DNA of 64,000 nt from Cytophagales bacterium (GTDB taxonomy: Bacteria; Bacteroidota; Bacteroidia; Cytophagales; Cyclobacteriaceae), in contig JAWPMT010000005.1 in NCBI GenBank assembly GCA_033344775.1, forward strand, positions 1,223,501 to 1,287,500. Direction: 5' to 3'. The notes under the pieces are model-generated. The model saw only the letters and a program-made list of their open reading frames with translations. It had not been told where the DNA came from and did not search any database. Every line of letters starts with the position of its first letter. Positions within the stretch are counted from its first letter, which is position 1. The position numbers were made by a program, and so were the translations under genes. Below are positions 36,483 through 45,687 of the stretch, one piece after another.

Positions 36483-38327
36483 TCACTCCCCTTTTCGTAA
36501 CTCCTCCAATTCATGGGCTGCCAGGTTATTTTCCGGGTTTAATTCGAGTGATTTGGAAAAGTTTTCAATGGCCAAATCCGTATCCCCTAAATCTTTGCAA
36601 GCCCGCGCATAGCTGTGGTAAACCCGGGAGCTTTCCGGGTAGAGCATCGTATTTACCTTGAAGGTGTTTTGCGCCAGCTTTTTCCGATCACTATGGTAGA
36701 AATCAAAACCTATGTCGTCGATGTATTCTTCCTCAATCATCGGGTGATCAGGATCGGCATCTTGTAAAGTGCTATAAGCCTCCAGTGCTCCATCCAGATC
36801 TCCGTCCAGTAAGTATTCCACCGGACTTTTATCACCCTGATCCTTTTTAACCAAAGTAGTGGCGAAGGATTCATCATAACGATCTTTAGAAACCAGCGTG
36901 GCTGTTTCATTCTCGGTTCCAGGGTTGAATTGGATCAACCGATTGGCCGTTCTTCTGGCAAATAGGTTATCGGAGACTTTAATCAATTCTTGGGCATTAA
37001 CGTCCAATATATTTTTAAAGAAAAGTTGATCATTCTCTTGATAGACCTCTACAATGGAATTGCTCGCCTGATACCTACCCGTGATCTCATCCGCTAACGT
37101 CTGGTCAATTGGCACCTTAGTGTGTTCGGGAACATAATCATCCCATCCATAGGTCCGGGCTACTGCACGAATCACTTCTGCATTGAAGGCAGGAAACGTG
37201 TTATTAGTCATGACCACCACCCCATAATCTCCTTCACGATTCACCATGAACTCAGAATAGTACCCCCTGTTCCATCCCCAATGTCTGAGGTAGACCTCTT
37301 TTTTGTTGACCAGTTGAAATCCAAGACCGTAATCAAGTCCATTTCCGTAACTACTCACACTATGAGGTGTGACCATTGTTCGTGTCATCTCTTGTGATAA
37401 ACCATGATCACGCTTCCCTTTCAAGGTTTGCTGAACGTGAATGAGAAATTTAGCAAGGTCCGTTGGGGTGGTCCATAAGCCTCTTCCAGCCGATACCGGG
37501 TGAACAAATCTTTTACCTTCTACCATGGCACCGTCTTGCTCGTAAGCAGTGGCTGCCCTTGCCAGTTGTTCCTGAGAAAGTTCCAGGCTAAAGGTGCTAT
37601 TGGTCATAGCTAATGGTGCTAACACCAGGTCATCCATGATCCCGGGAAAAGCCCTGCCTTCCACATCGACCATCATCTGCTGAATGATCCCGTAACCCGT
37701 ATAGGAAATGTAATAACTTACATCTGGCTCTCTTTTAATGGCAATCGGCTCATTGATCGCGGGAGAAGTTCCACTTAAGACCTCTATTAATGTTGGCCTT
37801 GGCGTACTAGAACTATAGCCCGGCGTTGCGTGAAGCGTAATCCCCGCAGAATGATTTAATATGTTTCTAATGGTGGCTTTCTTTTCTTTGGTGAATTCAC
37901 TTTCGGGTACTTTCCAGGACTTCAAATAGCTATTGATGTTTTCATCCAATTCGACTTTGCCTTGTTCTACCATACGAATTGCTCCATAAGCAGAAACGGG
38001 AATACTCAAAGCAGAAGCCTGAAAAAGTGTTTCGCTGGTAACCGGTGCCTGACTTTCCTTGTCCATGACACCAAAGCCTTTTGCCCAGGCAATCTCACCC
38101 TTGTGAATGACCGCAATACTCACGCCCGGAACACCATAATGCTCCATTCGTTCTTCAATCGACCAGGTAGCATCACCATCGATATACACTGGTGTGGTAA
38201 GGCCAGTCGCAACCTTCTCGATGAGCTCCTGGCTTTTCGAAGAAGTTGATTCCTGTGCGCATGAGGGTACCAGCAACGCAATGATCAAAGTGGCAATAAA
38301 TGATTTTAAGTTAGGTTTCTTTTTCAT
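36483..38327 (-). CDS. Beta-lactamase-fold lipoprotein lacking SxxK, with TPR tail
   Basis: From the ATG at 38327 the protein is 614 residues with a lipobox LLVPSC. The fold of class C beta-lactamase/serine hydrolases is clear (GVPGVSIAVIHKGEIAWAKGFGV, ILNHSAGITLH, FQLVNKKEVYLRHWGWNRGYYSE). Where the catalytic SxxK motif should stand the sequence is FQASALSIPVSA (residues 103-114): the Lys position is Ile109 and the Ser position is Ala106, so it is probably catalytically inactive or uses another mechanism. A TPR-like helix repeat region (about 490-614) ends the protein. It is part of the PD40-module cluster. Confidence 0.85.
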   Translation of the reverse strand: MKKKPNLKSFIATLIIALLVPSCAQESTSSKSQELIEKVATGLTTPVYIDGDATWSIEERMEHYGVPGVSIAVIHKGEIAWAKGFGVMDKESQAPVTSETLFQASALSIPVSAYGAIRMVEQGKVELDENINSYLKSWKVPESEFTKEKKATIRNILNHSAGITLHATPGYSSSTPRPTLIEVLSGTSPAINEPIAIKREPDVSYYISYTGYGIIQQMMVDVEGRAFPGIMDDLVLAPLAMTNSTFSLELSQEQLARAATAYEQDGAMVEGKRFVHPVSAGRGLWTTPTDLAKFLIHVQQTLKGKRDHGLSQEMTRTMVTPHSVSSYGNGLDYGLGFQLVNKKEVYLRHWGWNRGYYSEFMVNREGDYGVVVMTNNTFPAFNAEVIRAVARTYGWDDYVPEHTKVPIDQTLADEITGRYQASNSIVEVYQENDQLFFKNILDVNAQELIKVSDNLFARRTANRLIQFNPGTENETATLVSKDRYDESFATTLVKKDQGDKSPVEYLLDGDLDGALEAYSTLQDADPDHPMIEEEYIDDIGFDFYHSDRKKLAQNTFKVNTMLYPESSRVYHSYARACKDLGDTDLAIENFSKSLELNPENNLAAHELEELRKGE

Positions 38328-38352
38328 TGATTCTGAATTTTGATGTGTTTGG

Positions 38353-39240
38353 TTAACCTTGAGGCTTGAGGTTTTCAATGACCTGTGTAGAGACCCAATA
38401 CCTACCTCCGACCCAATCACTCGTTCCATCTGATTTGACGATTTCTTCGTGCCTACCAAAAGTGAAATATTTGCCATCTGGAGTCAACCGAACGGCATTT
38501 TCATGAAATGACGTATTGACTTGATTTCCCATGTTGATGGCCGCTCCCCACGAATCATCTGATTGTCGAAAACTAATGTAGAGGTCCGAATCTCCATACC
38601 CTTCTTCTCGCTCACTGTCCCAGATCAAATAGGATTCATCCGGTGCGAGAAAAGGATGGGCCGTCCACTTGCCAACGTTGATCTCTTTGCCTAACAGCTC
38701 AGGAGTCTCGCGATTGCCTTCCTTGACCCTCGAAATACGGATCACATCGTTATTCTTCCAATCATCGAATACCAGGGTGCCATTTGCGGAAGCAGTAAGA
38801 CGCATGATGCCCCAATCTTCGCGATCAAACATCGGCCCAAGACTTTTCATGGTTGACCAACCAGCTGCAGTCCGTTCGATGTAATTACTTTTCGAATACA
38901 AAGTATTTTCATCACCGCTGAACGAAGTATAGAAGTCATACTTTTTCCAAACCCGATTTTCCTTACGGAAGACGATCACGTGTGGCTCAAAAGGGTTTTC
39001 TTCGGAAGTAGTGAAGTAAAACTCTTCCATGCCTGGCTCAAACATCCCAGCCAGTTTCCAGTTCTCCGTCGTGAATTCATCCGGTAGCTTTTCCGGAACT
39101 AACCCCGGGGGTTTTTGTCCATAGTACAAGCTTTCAGTGCCAACTTGTTTAGCATCTACTAACTTCTCCTTTTTGGGCTTGCAAGCATGAATCAACAGGA
39201 CCCCCATGAGTAGTAAATACAAGAAATGCAGTCTTATCAT
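38353..39240 (-). CDS. PD40-module lipoprotein
   Basis: A 295-residue lipoprotein (LLIHAC) consisting of one PD40-type module alone: YYGQKPPGLVPEKLP near residue 38, FEPGMEEFYFTTSEENPF, HPFLAPDESYLIWDSEREEG, DLYISFRQSDDSWGAAINMG, and YWVSTQVIENLKPQ at the end. This is the stand-alone version of the module fused in the adjacent genes. Predicted beta-propeller, likely a carbohydrate or polymer contact surface; partner and ligand unknown. Confidence 0.82.
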   Translation of the reverse strand: MIRLHFLYLLLMGVLLIHACKPKKEKLVDAKQVGTESLYYGQKPPGLVPEKLPDEFTTENWKLAGMFEPGMEEFYFTTSEENPFEPHVIVFRKENRVWKKYDFYTSFSGDENTLYSKSNYIERTAAGWSTMKSLGPMFDREDWGIMRLTASANGTLVFDDWKNNDVIRISRVKEGNRETPELLGKEINVGKWTAHPFLAPDESYLIWDSEREEGYGDSDLYISFRQSDDSWGAAINMGNQVNTSFHENAVRLTPDGKYFTFGRHEEIVKSDGTSDWVGGRYWVSTQVIENLKPQG

Positions 39241-39280
39241 CTTTTTCTAATGTTATCCGACCTTTATTCAGGTGAAATGA

Positions 39281-41296
39281 TTATTGTTTCGCTCTAAAAG
39301 TCTCAATGATCCTGGCATCCACCCAATAGGGACTCCCAACCAAATACTTGCTCCCGTCTTCTCTTTGCTTTTCCTCTCCTTTCCAGAAAAACAGGTATTT
39401 CCCATCGGGAGTCACCCTTGGGCTTTGATCATATAGCCCTGTATTGATCTGAACTCCCATGTTTACTGCAGTTCCCCATGAACCATCTGGCTGTCGAAAA
39501 CTGATGTAGATATCAGCTCCATGATCACCTTCTCTCTCAACATCGAATATGAGGTATGATTCATCTGGCGCGATGTAGGGATGAGCAACCCATTTGCCTG
39601 TATTGATCACTTCGGGAGCTAGCTTAGGCGCTTCACGCTCGCCATTGATCAGCCGTGCAACTCGCAAAGGGCCATCTCCTTCTGGGGTGTATTCATCAAG
39701 GTAATAGGTTCCATTTGCCGATACTGATAGGCCATGAACGTCCAGATCTTTGTAAGGCGCCTGGCGTTTCATCTCAGACCAACCCGGGATGAATCGATCC
39801 CGATATGGATTGAGGTCCGTTCCCAGGTCCACTGCTTCACTCCATGCACCATTTTCATATTTTGTCACGAATAAAGTCGATGGCTTGTATTCCCCTCCAT
39901 ATCTAGTGAAATAGAACTCTGTCATATCGGGCGAAAAATCACCACGAGATTCTACATACGCTTCTGTCGACACGATGCCTGGTGCAAATAATTCAGGAGT
40001 TAATCCTGGGGGATTTTGACCCAGGTATCGATCTTCAAGTGGCGGATATTGTAAATGTTCTTTGCTGGAAGTTGGAATAAATGCCGGTAAGATCCGGTCT
40101 GCAATCAGTTGTAAAACGCTCTTCTCTAATCGATGGACGGTGGTCACCACCATCAAGTCCAGCTCTTCAATCAACACGATGTATTGACCACTACCTCCTT
40201 GTGCCGAGGTGCTGAAGTAGCTTTTATTGCCTACTTTCAAATCGGCCTGCCACCAGAAATAACCATAACCAATATTCATTACATCACCTGTATCAGTAAA
40301 ATTTTCATCATCACTCTCACGAACAATCCTGTGGATGGCTGTTTCAATAAAAGATGCAGGAATCAACTGTTCTCCATTCCATTTACCCCTGTTTCTGGCA
40401 AGTGTACCCCATTTGATCATATCGCGAGAAGTCATACTTGTTCGCCAACCTGCTTCAGGTAGTCCGCTGGGTGCTGTCTGCCACTGGTAATTGGTAATCC
40501 CCAATTTATCCAGGAGTTCACGCTTAATAAAGTCTTTTGCTGATCCAGGAACTACCGTTTCTATCACCTGCATGATCAGGCCTGGACCAGTTCCATATAA
40601 AAATTTTTGTGATGCTTTTGTAATTGGTTCACTGTGTTCCAAAATGGCCTGTACCTCCTGCTGCCCTTTGATCTGTTCCGGGTTATTCCTAAATGCTTCC
40701 CATTGTTCTCGTGGAATCCGAATCCCTGTCGTCATGGTAAGGGCATTTTTCAGGGTGATTAATTCTGCCCCTGCGACAAATTTTGAGGGGTCCAATTCAT
40801 CCAGAAAACTGACCAATGGTTTGTTCAGGTCTGCCATGGTCAGATAGCCCATTTGTATCGCACGACCAAGCGCTAAGCTGGTGTAAGTTTTAGTAGCTGA
40901 GGCTTGGGGATGTGGCAAGTTGATGCGGCCTCGTAGACCATAATATTCAAACAGCAGCTGACCTTTATGGGCAATCAGCAAACCATCAAAGTTTCCATGT
41001 TTACCCTCAGACATTTCCTCAGCCAATTTTAAGATCATGGTTTTATCACCGCCATTAACTCCCAATTGCCCCACTGGAATGCCGTCCATTCTTTTATTAG
41101 GCGATGCATCGAAATAAGCCTTTTTCAGCACAGGAATATCCCAGAAGGAAAGCGTATCTTCTCCAGGCGCGGCCTCTGCCGAAGGTAGATACTGTTGTGC
41201 ATTTAAGTTGGAATAACTGAAGCAACTCATCAGGAAGACTGATGTCATTAAACCGTTATAAATTAATGATCGAATATATCTGTTGAAAAAATGCAT
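39281..41296 (-). CDS. Secreted serine hydrolase (beta-lactamase family) fused to PD40-type module
   Basis: A 671-residue protein from the ATG at 41296 (signal RYIRSLIYNGLMTSVFLMSC). The beta-lactamase-family domain (about 50-410) keeps the SxxK motif in HPQASATKTYTSL. The PD40 module (about 425-671) starts RYLGQNPPGLTPELFAPG and ends YWVDARIIETFRAKQ, with DESYLIFDVEREGDHGADIYISFRQPDGSWGTAVNMG inside. It is the first gene of a five-gene minus-strand group, 162 bases from the divergent sensor kinase. Confidence 0.88.
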   Translation of the reverse strand: MHFFNRYIRSLIYNGLMTSVFLMSCFSYSNLNAQQYLPSAEAAPGEDTLSFWDIPVLKKAYFDASPNKRMDGIPVGQLGVNGGDKTMILKLAEEMSEGKHGNFDGLLIAHKGQLLFEYYGLRGRINLPHPQASATKTYTSLALGRAIQMGYLTMADLNKPLVSFLDELDPSKFVAGAELITLKNALTMTTGIRIPREQWEAFRNNPEQIKGQQEVQAILEHSEPITKASQKFLYGTGPGLIMQVIETVVPGSAKDFIKRELLDKLGITNYQWQTAPSGLPEAGWRTSMTSRDMIKWGTLARNRGKWNGEQLIPASFIETAIHRIVRESDDENFTDTGDVMNIGYGYFWWQADLKVGNKSYFSTSAQGGSGQYIVLIEELDLMVVTTVHRLEKSVLQLIADRILPAFIPTSSKEHLQYPPLEDRYLGQNPPGLTPELFAPGIVSTEAYVESRGDFSPDMTEFYFTRYGGEYKPSTLFVTKYENGAWSEAVDLGTDLNPYRDRFIPGWSEMKRQAPYKDLDVHGLSVSANGTYYLDEYTPEGDGPLRVARLINGEREAPKLAPEVINTGKWVAHPYIAPDESYLIFDVEREGDHGADIYISFRQPDGSWGTAVNMGVQINTGLYDQSPRVTPDGKYLFFWKGEEKQREDGSKYLVGSPYWVDARIIETFRAKQ

Positions 41297-41458
41297 AGGT
41301 ACCGTTGATCTTTTGGGCTTATACCTCAATATTCAGTTGAGAGTTTCTGATCCGCCTTGTTTAAATCACCAACTGCTCTATGCCTGAATGAACTGCTCTG
41401 ATCCCGCGACAAAACCCATTTTTATGCGGTTACTTTACGGTTGTAAATCAGGGACTAA

Positions 41459-43144
41459 ATGAACTTGAAACATTTTCCATTTTTACTGCTTCTGGTGAGC
41501 TTGTTGCTGACTTCTTGTTCTGAGGAGCCTGTTTACAAGGAAGGTGAAACGGTGTTTATCGTAGCAGACGAGCCGTATTATAGTTCCAAAGTCCTGAATG
41601 ACCGGTACTGGATAGATAACCTGAGGCTTGTTTTTGGAGGCAAAGTCTTCTGGTCCAGAACCAGGATTGATCTCCTGGAAACTCCTAAACCTTTTCAACC
41701 TTACGGAATCAAACTTGAAGTATATGGTGAGTATGAGGTCTTTTGGGATGGGGTACAGATCGGGAAAAATGGTAATCCCGGACTTGAAGATGTCATGGAA
41801 CCTGAAGGGAAACTTTGGGCAACATTTAGTATCCCTACACACCTCACCGAAAAAGGAGAGCATGTATTGGCCATCAGGTCCAGTCTTTATCATTTTGGCA
41901 ATCATGTTCAACTAAGGCATATTGAAATTGATGATTACGATGCGCTACTGACTGACCAGCTAATTAAGACATCTTATCTGCACATTTTCGCGGGTGCTTT
42001 TTTGATTACTTCGTTCTATTTCATCTTCCTTTTTATGAGCAATAGAAAGGAGTACACCATGCTGGTATTTAGCGTGAGTTGCTTCCTGTTTTTTGCGCTT
42101 ACGATCACCGAGTTCATGCGTACAACTGTACCTATTCATTACAGCCTTCATCATGTCCGGTTCGAAATCATTGGTGCGCTGATGTTCGGGATCTCCTTTA
42201 TGATCCCTTTGTTCTTTTCGATGCAATTCCCTTATCCCAAACGGGTATGGGCCCTGATCATCTATGCCATCATTCTTTCTACTTTGTTCTATTCCAAACA
42301 CGATTACTTTGACCTGGCTCCCAACTATATGGTGGTGAGTACCTGGGCTTTTTCTTCACTGATCGTGTTGCATGCGGTATACAAAAGAGAAAAAGGAGCG
42401 CGCATCGTTCTCCTTAGTTTGTTGATCAGCATCATTCTTTCCTCGCTGGTACCTTTCGATACCAGTATCTATATCGTATTCAGTTTGTTGCTGTTGAGCA
42501 TGTTTTATCTGCTCTCGCTGAAGATCAAAGAACAACGATTGGCCTACGAATATTCATTGGTTCAGTCTACGCGGCTCAGGTTAGAATTATTGAAAAAGAA
42601 CATTCAGCCGCACTTCCTGATGAACACACTCACCTCCTTGATAGATTGGGTGGAAGAAGCTCCTAAAAAAGGAGTAATGTTCATTGAAGCGCTGGCCAGG
42701 GAATTTGATCTGTTCAATCAAATTGAAGACCAGACTTTGATCCCGATTGAGCAGGAAATTGCCCTTTGTCGGTCCCATTTGGAAATTATGGCGTATCGAA
42801 AGGAAATCAATTATACCTGGGAACAAGAGGGTATTGATCCAGAGCAAAAAGTACCTCCGGCAATCTTTCATACGTTGTTGGAAAATGGCATTACTCACAG
42901 TCTGCCGAAAGAGAATAACGAGATCCATTTCAAGCTCATCTATTCATCCAATGAGGCGTTCAGGCAATATCAATTCCTGACTTTTGGAAAAAGCTTAAGG
43001 AAGGCACAGGAAGTAAATACCGACGGGACAGGACATAAATACATCAAAGCCAGAATGACGGAAAGCTTCCAATCGCATTGGGAATTCACCTCAGTACCAA
43101 CTGATCATGGGTGGAGGAATGTCATTAAAATTTATTTGAAATGA
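41459..43144 (+). CDS. Membrane sensor histidine kinase (LytS-type) with extracellular sensor and 7TM-like region
   Basis: A 561-residue kinase with a lipoprotein-like signal (LLLTSC, Cys about 20). A periplasmic beta-rich sensor (about 20-175, including GEYEVFWDGVQIGKNG) is followed by about seven helices (175-355), and a His_kinase domain with phospho-acceptor His in KKNIQPHFLMNTLTSLIDW and N box HTLLENGITHS. The regulator follows 102 bases later. It is divergent from the PD40/hydrolase cluster, so that cluster is a plausible regulatory target. Confidence 0.9.
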   Translation: MNLKHFPFLLLLVSLLLTSCSEEPVYKEGETVFIVADEPYYSSKVLNDRYWIDNLRLVFGGKVFWSRTRIDLLETPKPFQPYGIKLEVYGEYEVFWDGVQIGKNGNPGLEDVMEPEGKLWATFSIPTHLTEKGEHVLAIRSSLYHFGNHVQLRHIEIDDYDALLTDQLIKTSYLHIFAGAFLITSFYFIFLFMSNRKEYTMLVFSVSCFLFFALTITEFMRTTVPIHYSLHHVRFEIIGALMFGISFMIPLFFSMQFPYPKRVWALIIYAIILSTLFYSKHDYFDLAPNYMVVSTWAFSSLIVLHAVYKREKGARIVLLSLLISIILSSLVPFDTSIYIVFSLLLLSMFYLLSLKIKEQRLAYEYSLVQSTRLRLELLKKNIQPHFLMNTLTSLIDWVEEAPKKGVMFIEALAREFDLFNQIEDQTLIPIEQEIALCRSHLEIMAYRKEINYTWEQEGIDPEQKVPPAIFHTLLENGITHSLPKENNEIHFKLIYSSNEAFRQYQFLTFGKSLRKAQEVNTDGTGHKYIKARMTESFQSHWEFTSVPTDHGWRNVIKIYLK

Positions 43145-43170
43145 TATCTAGAATCTTGGCACTTTTCAAA

Positions 43171-43220
43171 TCCCCCGACCTCTGGCCACTTCTACGCGAG
43201 CCGCCCTTTCAAATGGGGGA
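43171..43220. repeat. Short inverted/direct repeat between kinase and regulator
   Basis: TCCCCC (43171-43176) and GGGGGA (43215-43220) can pair, and CTTTCAAAT-like words occur next to both (43162-43170 region and 43206-43213 region). It lies inside the 102-base gap between kinase and LytTR genes; its role is unknown. Confidence 0.35.
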
Positions 43221-43246
43221 CTCGAAACAATTAATACAGTGAATCT

Positions 43247-43945
43247 ATGAACATCCTCATTGTAGAAGACGAAGCCCGGATTGCGAAACGGATTCAGCGC
43301 ATGGTCCATGACATTCTTGGCCAGGACCTACAGTCCATTCGACATATTTATACACTTCAAGAAGCGCTTCACGCCATTGAAAACAATGCTCCTGACCTCT
43401 TATTACTGGACTTGAATTTGAATGGAGACAATGGGTTTGACTTATTGACAACAGCTGTTTCCAAGTCCTTTCACACCGTCATCATTTCAGCCTACAAAGA
43501 CCAGGCTATCACCGCTTTTGAATATGGTGTTTTGGATTTTGTACCCAAACCCTTTAATCAGGAACGGCTGGAGCAAGCATTGGATCGAGTGCTATCCAAA
43601 ACAAGTACCACCAAACAAGCAACCAAATACCTGGCCGTCAAGAAACGTCACAAGGTAGCACTGATCCCGATTGAACAAATCGTTTACATCAAAGGAGCAG
43701 GTGCTTATTCCGAATTAATATTAATCGATGGCCAGAAAGAGTTACACGACAAATCCTTAGACAAGTTGGATCAGTTACTAACTGAATCATTCCAACGCAT
43801 CCACAAATCCTATCTGGTCAAGCTATCCGAGATCAAAGGCATCCAGGTGTCCTCCGGCAGTAAGTACATGGCCGAACTCAAAAACGGAGAACAAATCCCA
43901 ATTGGCCGGACAAGGTATAAGGAGCTGAAGGAGAAGTGGGTCTGA
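43247..43945 (+). CDS. LytTR-family response regulator
   Basis: A 232-residue regulator. Receiver domain (1-120): acidic residues in IVEDEARI, phospho-acceptor Asp in LLLLDLNLNGDNG, Lys in FVPKPF. LytTR DNA-binding domain (about 135-232) with HKVALIPIEQIVYIKGAG and RIHKSYLVKLSEI. It is the partner of the upstream kinase, and ends ten bases before the convergent MORN lipoprotein gene. Confidence 0.94.
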   Translation: MNILIVEDEARIAKRIQRMVHDILGQDLQSIRHIYTLQEALHAIENNAPDLLLLDLNLNGDNGFDLLTTAVSKSFHTVIISAYKDQAITAFEYGVLDFVPKPFNQERLEQALDRVLSKTSTTKQATKYLAVKKRHKVALIPIEQIVYIKGAGAYSELILIDGQKELHDKSLDKLDQLLTESFQRIHKSYLVKLSEIKGIQVSSGSKYMAELKNGEQIPIGRTRYKELKEKWV

Positions 43946-43954
43946 AATAATCAC

Positions 43955-44593
43955 TTAATCTTCAGGAATCGGCATCTGTTCTTCTTCTAATCCATAGCAC
44001 AGGGACGTATTTTTCAATCCAAAAATTCTTCCTCCCCTAGCCTCATAATTTGCATACAGTACTCCATTTTGCCTGAATGCCTGCTGCAAACCTTCCTCCT
44101 TCCCCATGTTCAAGTTGAGCACCGTAGATAACTCCCCCGTAGGATACCATTTCTTTTGCTCTCCATGTGGTTTACCTTGATAGTAGCTGAAGTGAGCGAT
44201 CAGCACATGGTTTGAATCTTGCGTCCACAACTTTTTCTTCCCATGCAATTTTCCTAAATGGTAGTCAGCAACATGCTTAAGGTGTCCATCTGGAAACCAT
44301 TGCACATATTTATTTTGCTTTTTCCCATCAAGGACGCCAAACAATTCCTTGAGACTTTGATCCGGGTAATAGGCCACTGCATATCCTGAATAGGGCAAAC
44401 CTGCTAAGGTCCACATCGAGCGTTCAGGGTCATAGACCATTATTGACTTATTGACCATTGTATCAGGCACACTCATCACCAGATCAATAGGGTTTTCAAA
44501 CGTTGGCTTTTCATTTTGCACCACACAGCTTGTGAAAAGACAAACAGCCGATATAAGTGCCCAAAGAAATATTTTCGCCGCAACAAACTTCAT
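43955..44593 (-). CDS. MORN-repeat (YwqK-like) lipoprotein
   Basis: A 212-residue lipoprotein (FTSC, Cys about 23) made of MORN-like beta-hairpin repeats, seen in YVQWFPDGHLKHVADYHLGKLHGKKKLW, YQGKPHGEQKKWYPTGELSTV and FRQNGVLYANYEARGG. Such proteins are annotated as YwqK-family antitoxins by similarity, but the name does not fix function for exported forms. Role unknown. Confidence 0.75.
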   Translation of the reverse strand: MKFVAAKIFLWALISAVCLFTSCVVQNEKPTFENPIDLVMSVPDTMVNKSIMVYDPERSMWTLAGLPYSGYAVAYYPDQSLKELFGVLDGKKQNKYVQWFPDGHLKHVADYHLGKLHGKKKLWTQDSNHVLIAHFSYYQGKPHGEQKKWYPTGELSTVLNLNMGKEEGLQQAFRQNGVLYANYEARGGRIFGLKNTSLCYGLEEEQMPIPED

Positions 44594-44659
44594 TGTGATA
44601 GGTCTAAGTGATCTGACCGAAACAGCTATTAATTAAAGGCAATATCTTTCATCATTTCA

Positions 44660-45433
44660 TTACATAATGGCATTGGGCGTTCCTTTCAAATCAACCGCAA
44701 AAAGAGCAATCACGTTTCCAAAAAAGAATTCGTTGATGATGTGATAATGGTAGACCTCTTCTCCATTACTGTGAGGTGTCACGCCAAAATGTCCTCCAGA
44801 TTCGTCCAGATCTGTGGGATAAGACCCATCCGCTTCCCTTCTTCCATACAACAAAAAGCCATCCGCCATGATGCCTACCAATTTTTCATCGTCATGTGAC
44901 AACACGGTATTTTCAGGGATATTAGAAGACTCAATGTGATAGTGATAGCCACTAGGTCCATTATGTGCACCTGCGTAATCGAAAGTCTCAGCGATCATTT
45001 CTTCTATCGGCCGATTCCCTCCTTCCATATGATTAAAAATGGGAACACCTGTTACCGCGATACCAATCGGCCCTAGTCCCGTAGCCGTACTTGAAGCAGC
45101 TAATTCTGGCGCAGCCGGCACAGTCACTGTATAGCTCCGGTTACCACCGATGCGGCCAGGTGTTAACGCCAATGCCACAACCGGCTCAATGTATAACGGG
45201 TTGGTCTCTTCCCAATAAGGAGAGGTATGATTGGGCACTCCATTTGATTCAATCTTAATTTCATTGCCGTCAAAAGAAATGGTAACAGCCTCCGAATTGA
45301 ATTCATCAAAGGCAGCTATTGGAGTGAGTATCCCTTCTGCAGGTTCATCGATAATTGAATTGTCATCGCCATTGCTACAAGCGGCCAATACCAGGGCGGA
45401 AAGAAGAAAAATTGATCGAGCTAACTGTTTCAT
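44660..45433 (-). CDS. YHYH-domain lipoprotein
   Basis: A 257-residue lipoprotein (LAAC, Cys about 19). Two YHYH motifs stand in PSGYHYHIES and EEVYHYHIINE, and the protein has the GIMADGFLLYGR block of the YHYH family. Function of this family is unknown; the histidines suggest a metal site. It stands alone on the minus strand, with about 250 bases to the divergent kinase. Confidence 0.87.
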   Translation of the reverse strand: MKQLARSIFLLSALVLAACSNGDDNSIIDEPAEGILTPIAAFDEFNSEAVTISFDGNEIKIESNGVPNHTSPYWEETNPLYIEPVVALALTPGRIGGNRSYTVTVPAAPELAASSTATGLGPIGIAVTGVPIFNHMEGGNRPIEEMIAETFDYAGAHNGPSGYHYHIESSNIPENTVLSHDDEKLVGIMADGFLLYGRREADGSYPTDLDESGGHFGVTPHSNGEEVYHYHIINEFFFGNVIALFAVDLKGTPNAIM

Positions 45434-45687
45434 TAATTAATTTTTTAAGAATGGTATTTTGTCATACTTCTCATATCTGCCACTTGAAAAACGCTAAAAA
45501 AACGAGATATGGATTAGTTACTTTGAGATCAAATGTGTCTAATCCTTTCGTTAAGAAATGTTTAATTCAGTGAATAGCTCATAGTTTTCAACCAATTGGC
45601 AGTTATACCCAGTGAAAGACTACATACCAAAATCCCTATCTTCTCACTCCAAAGCATCTCCAAACTATATTTCGCTTTATTTGACCC

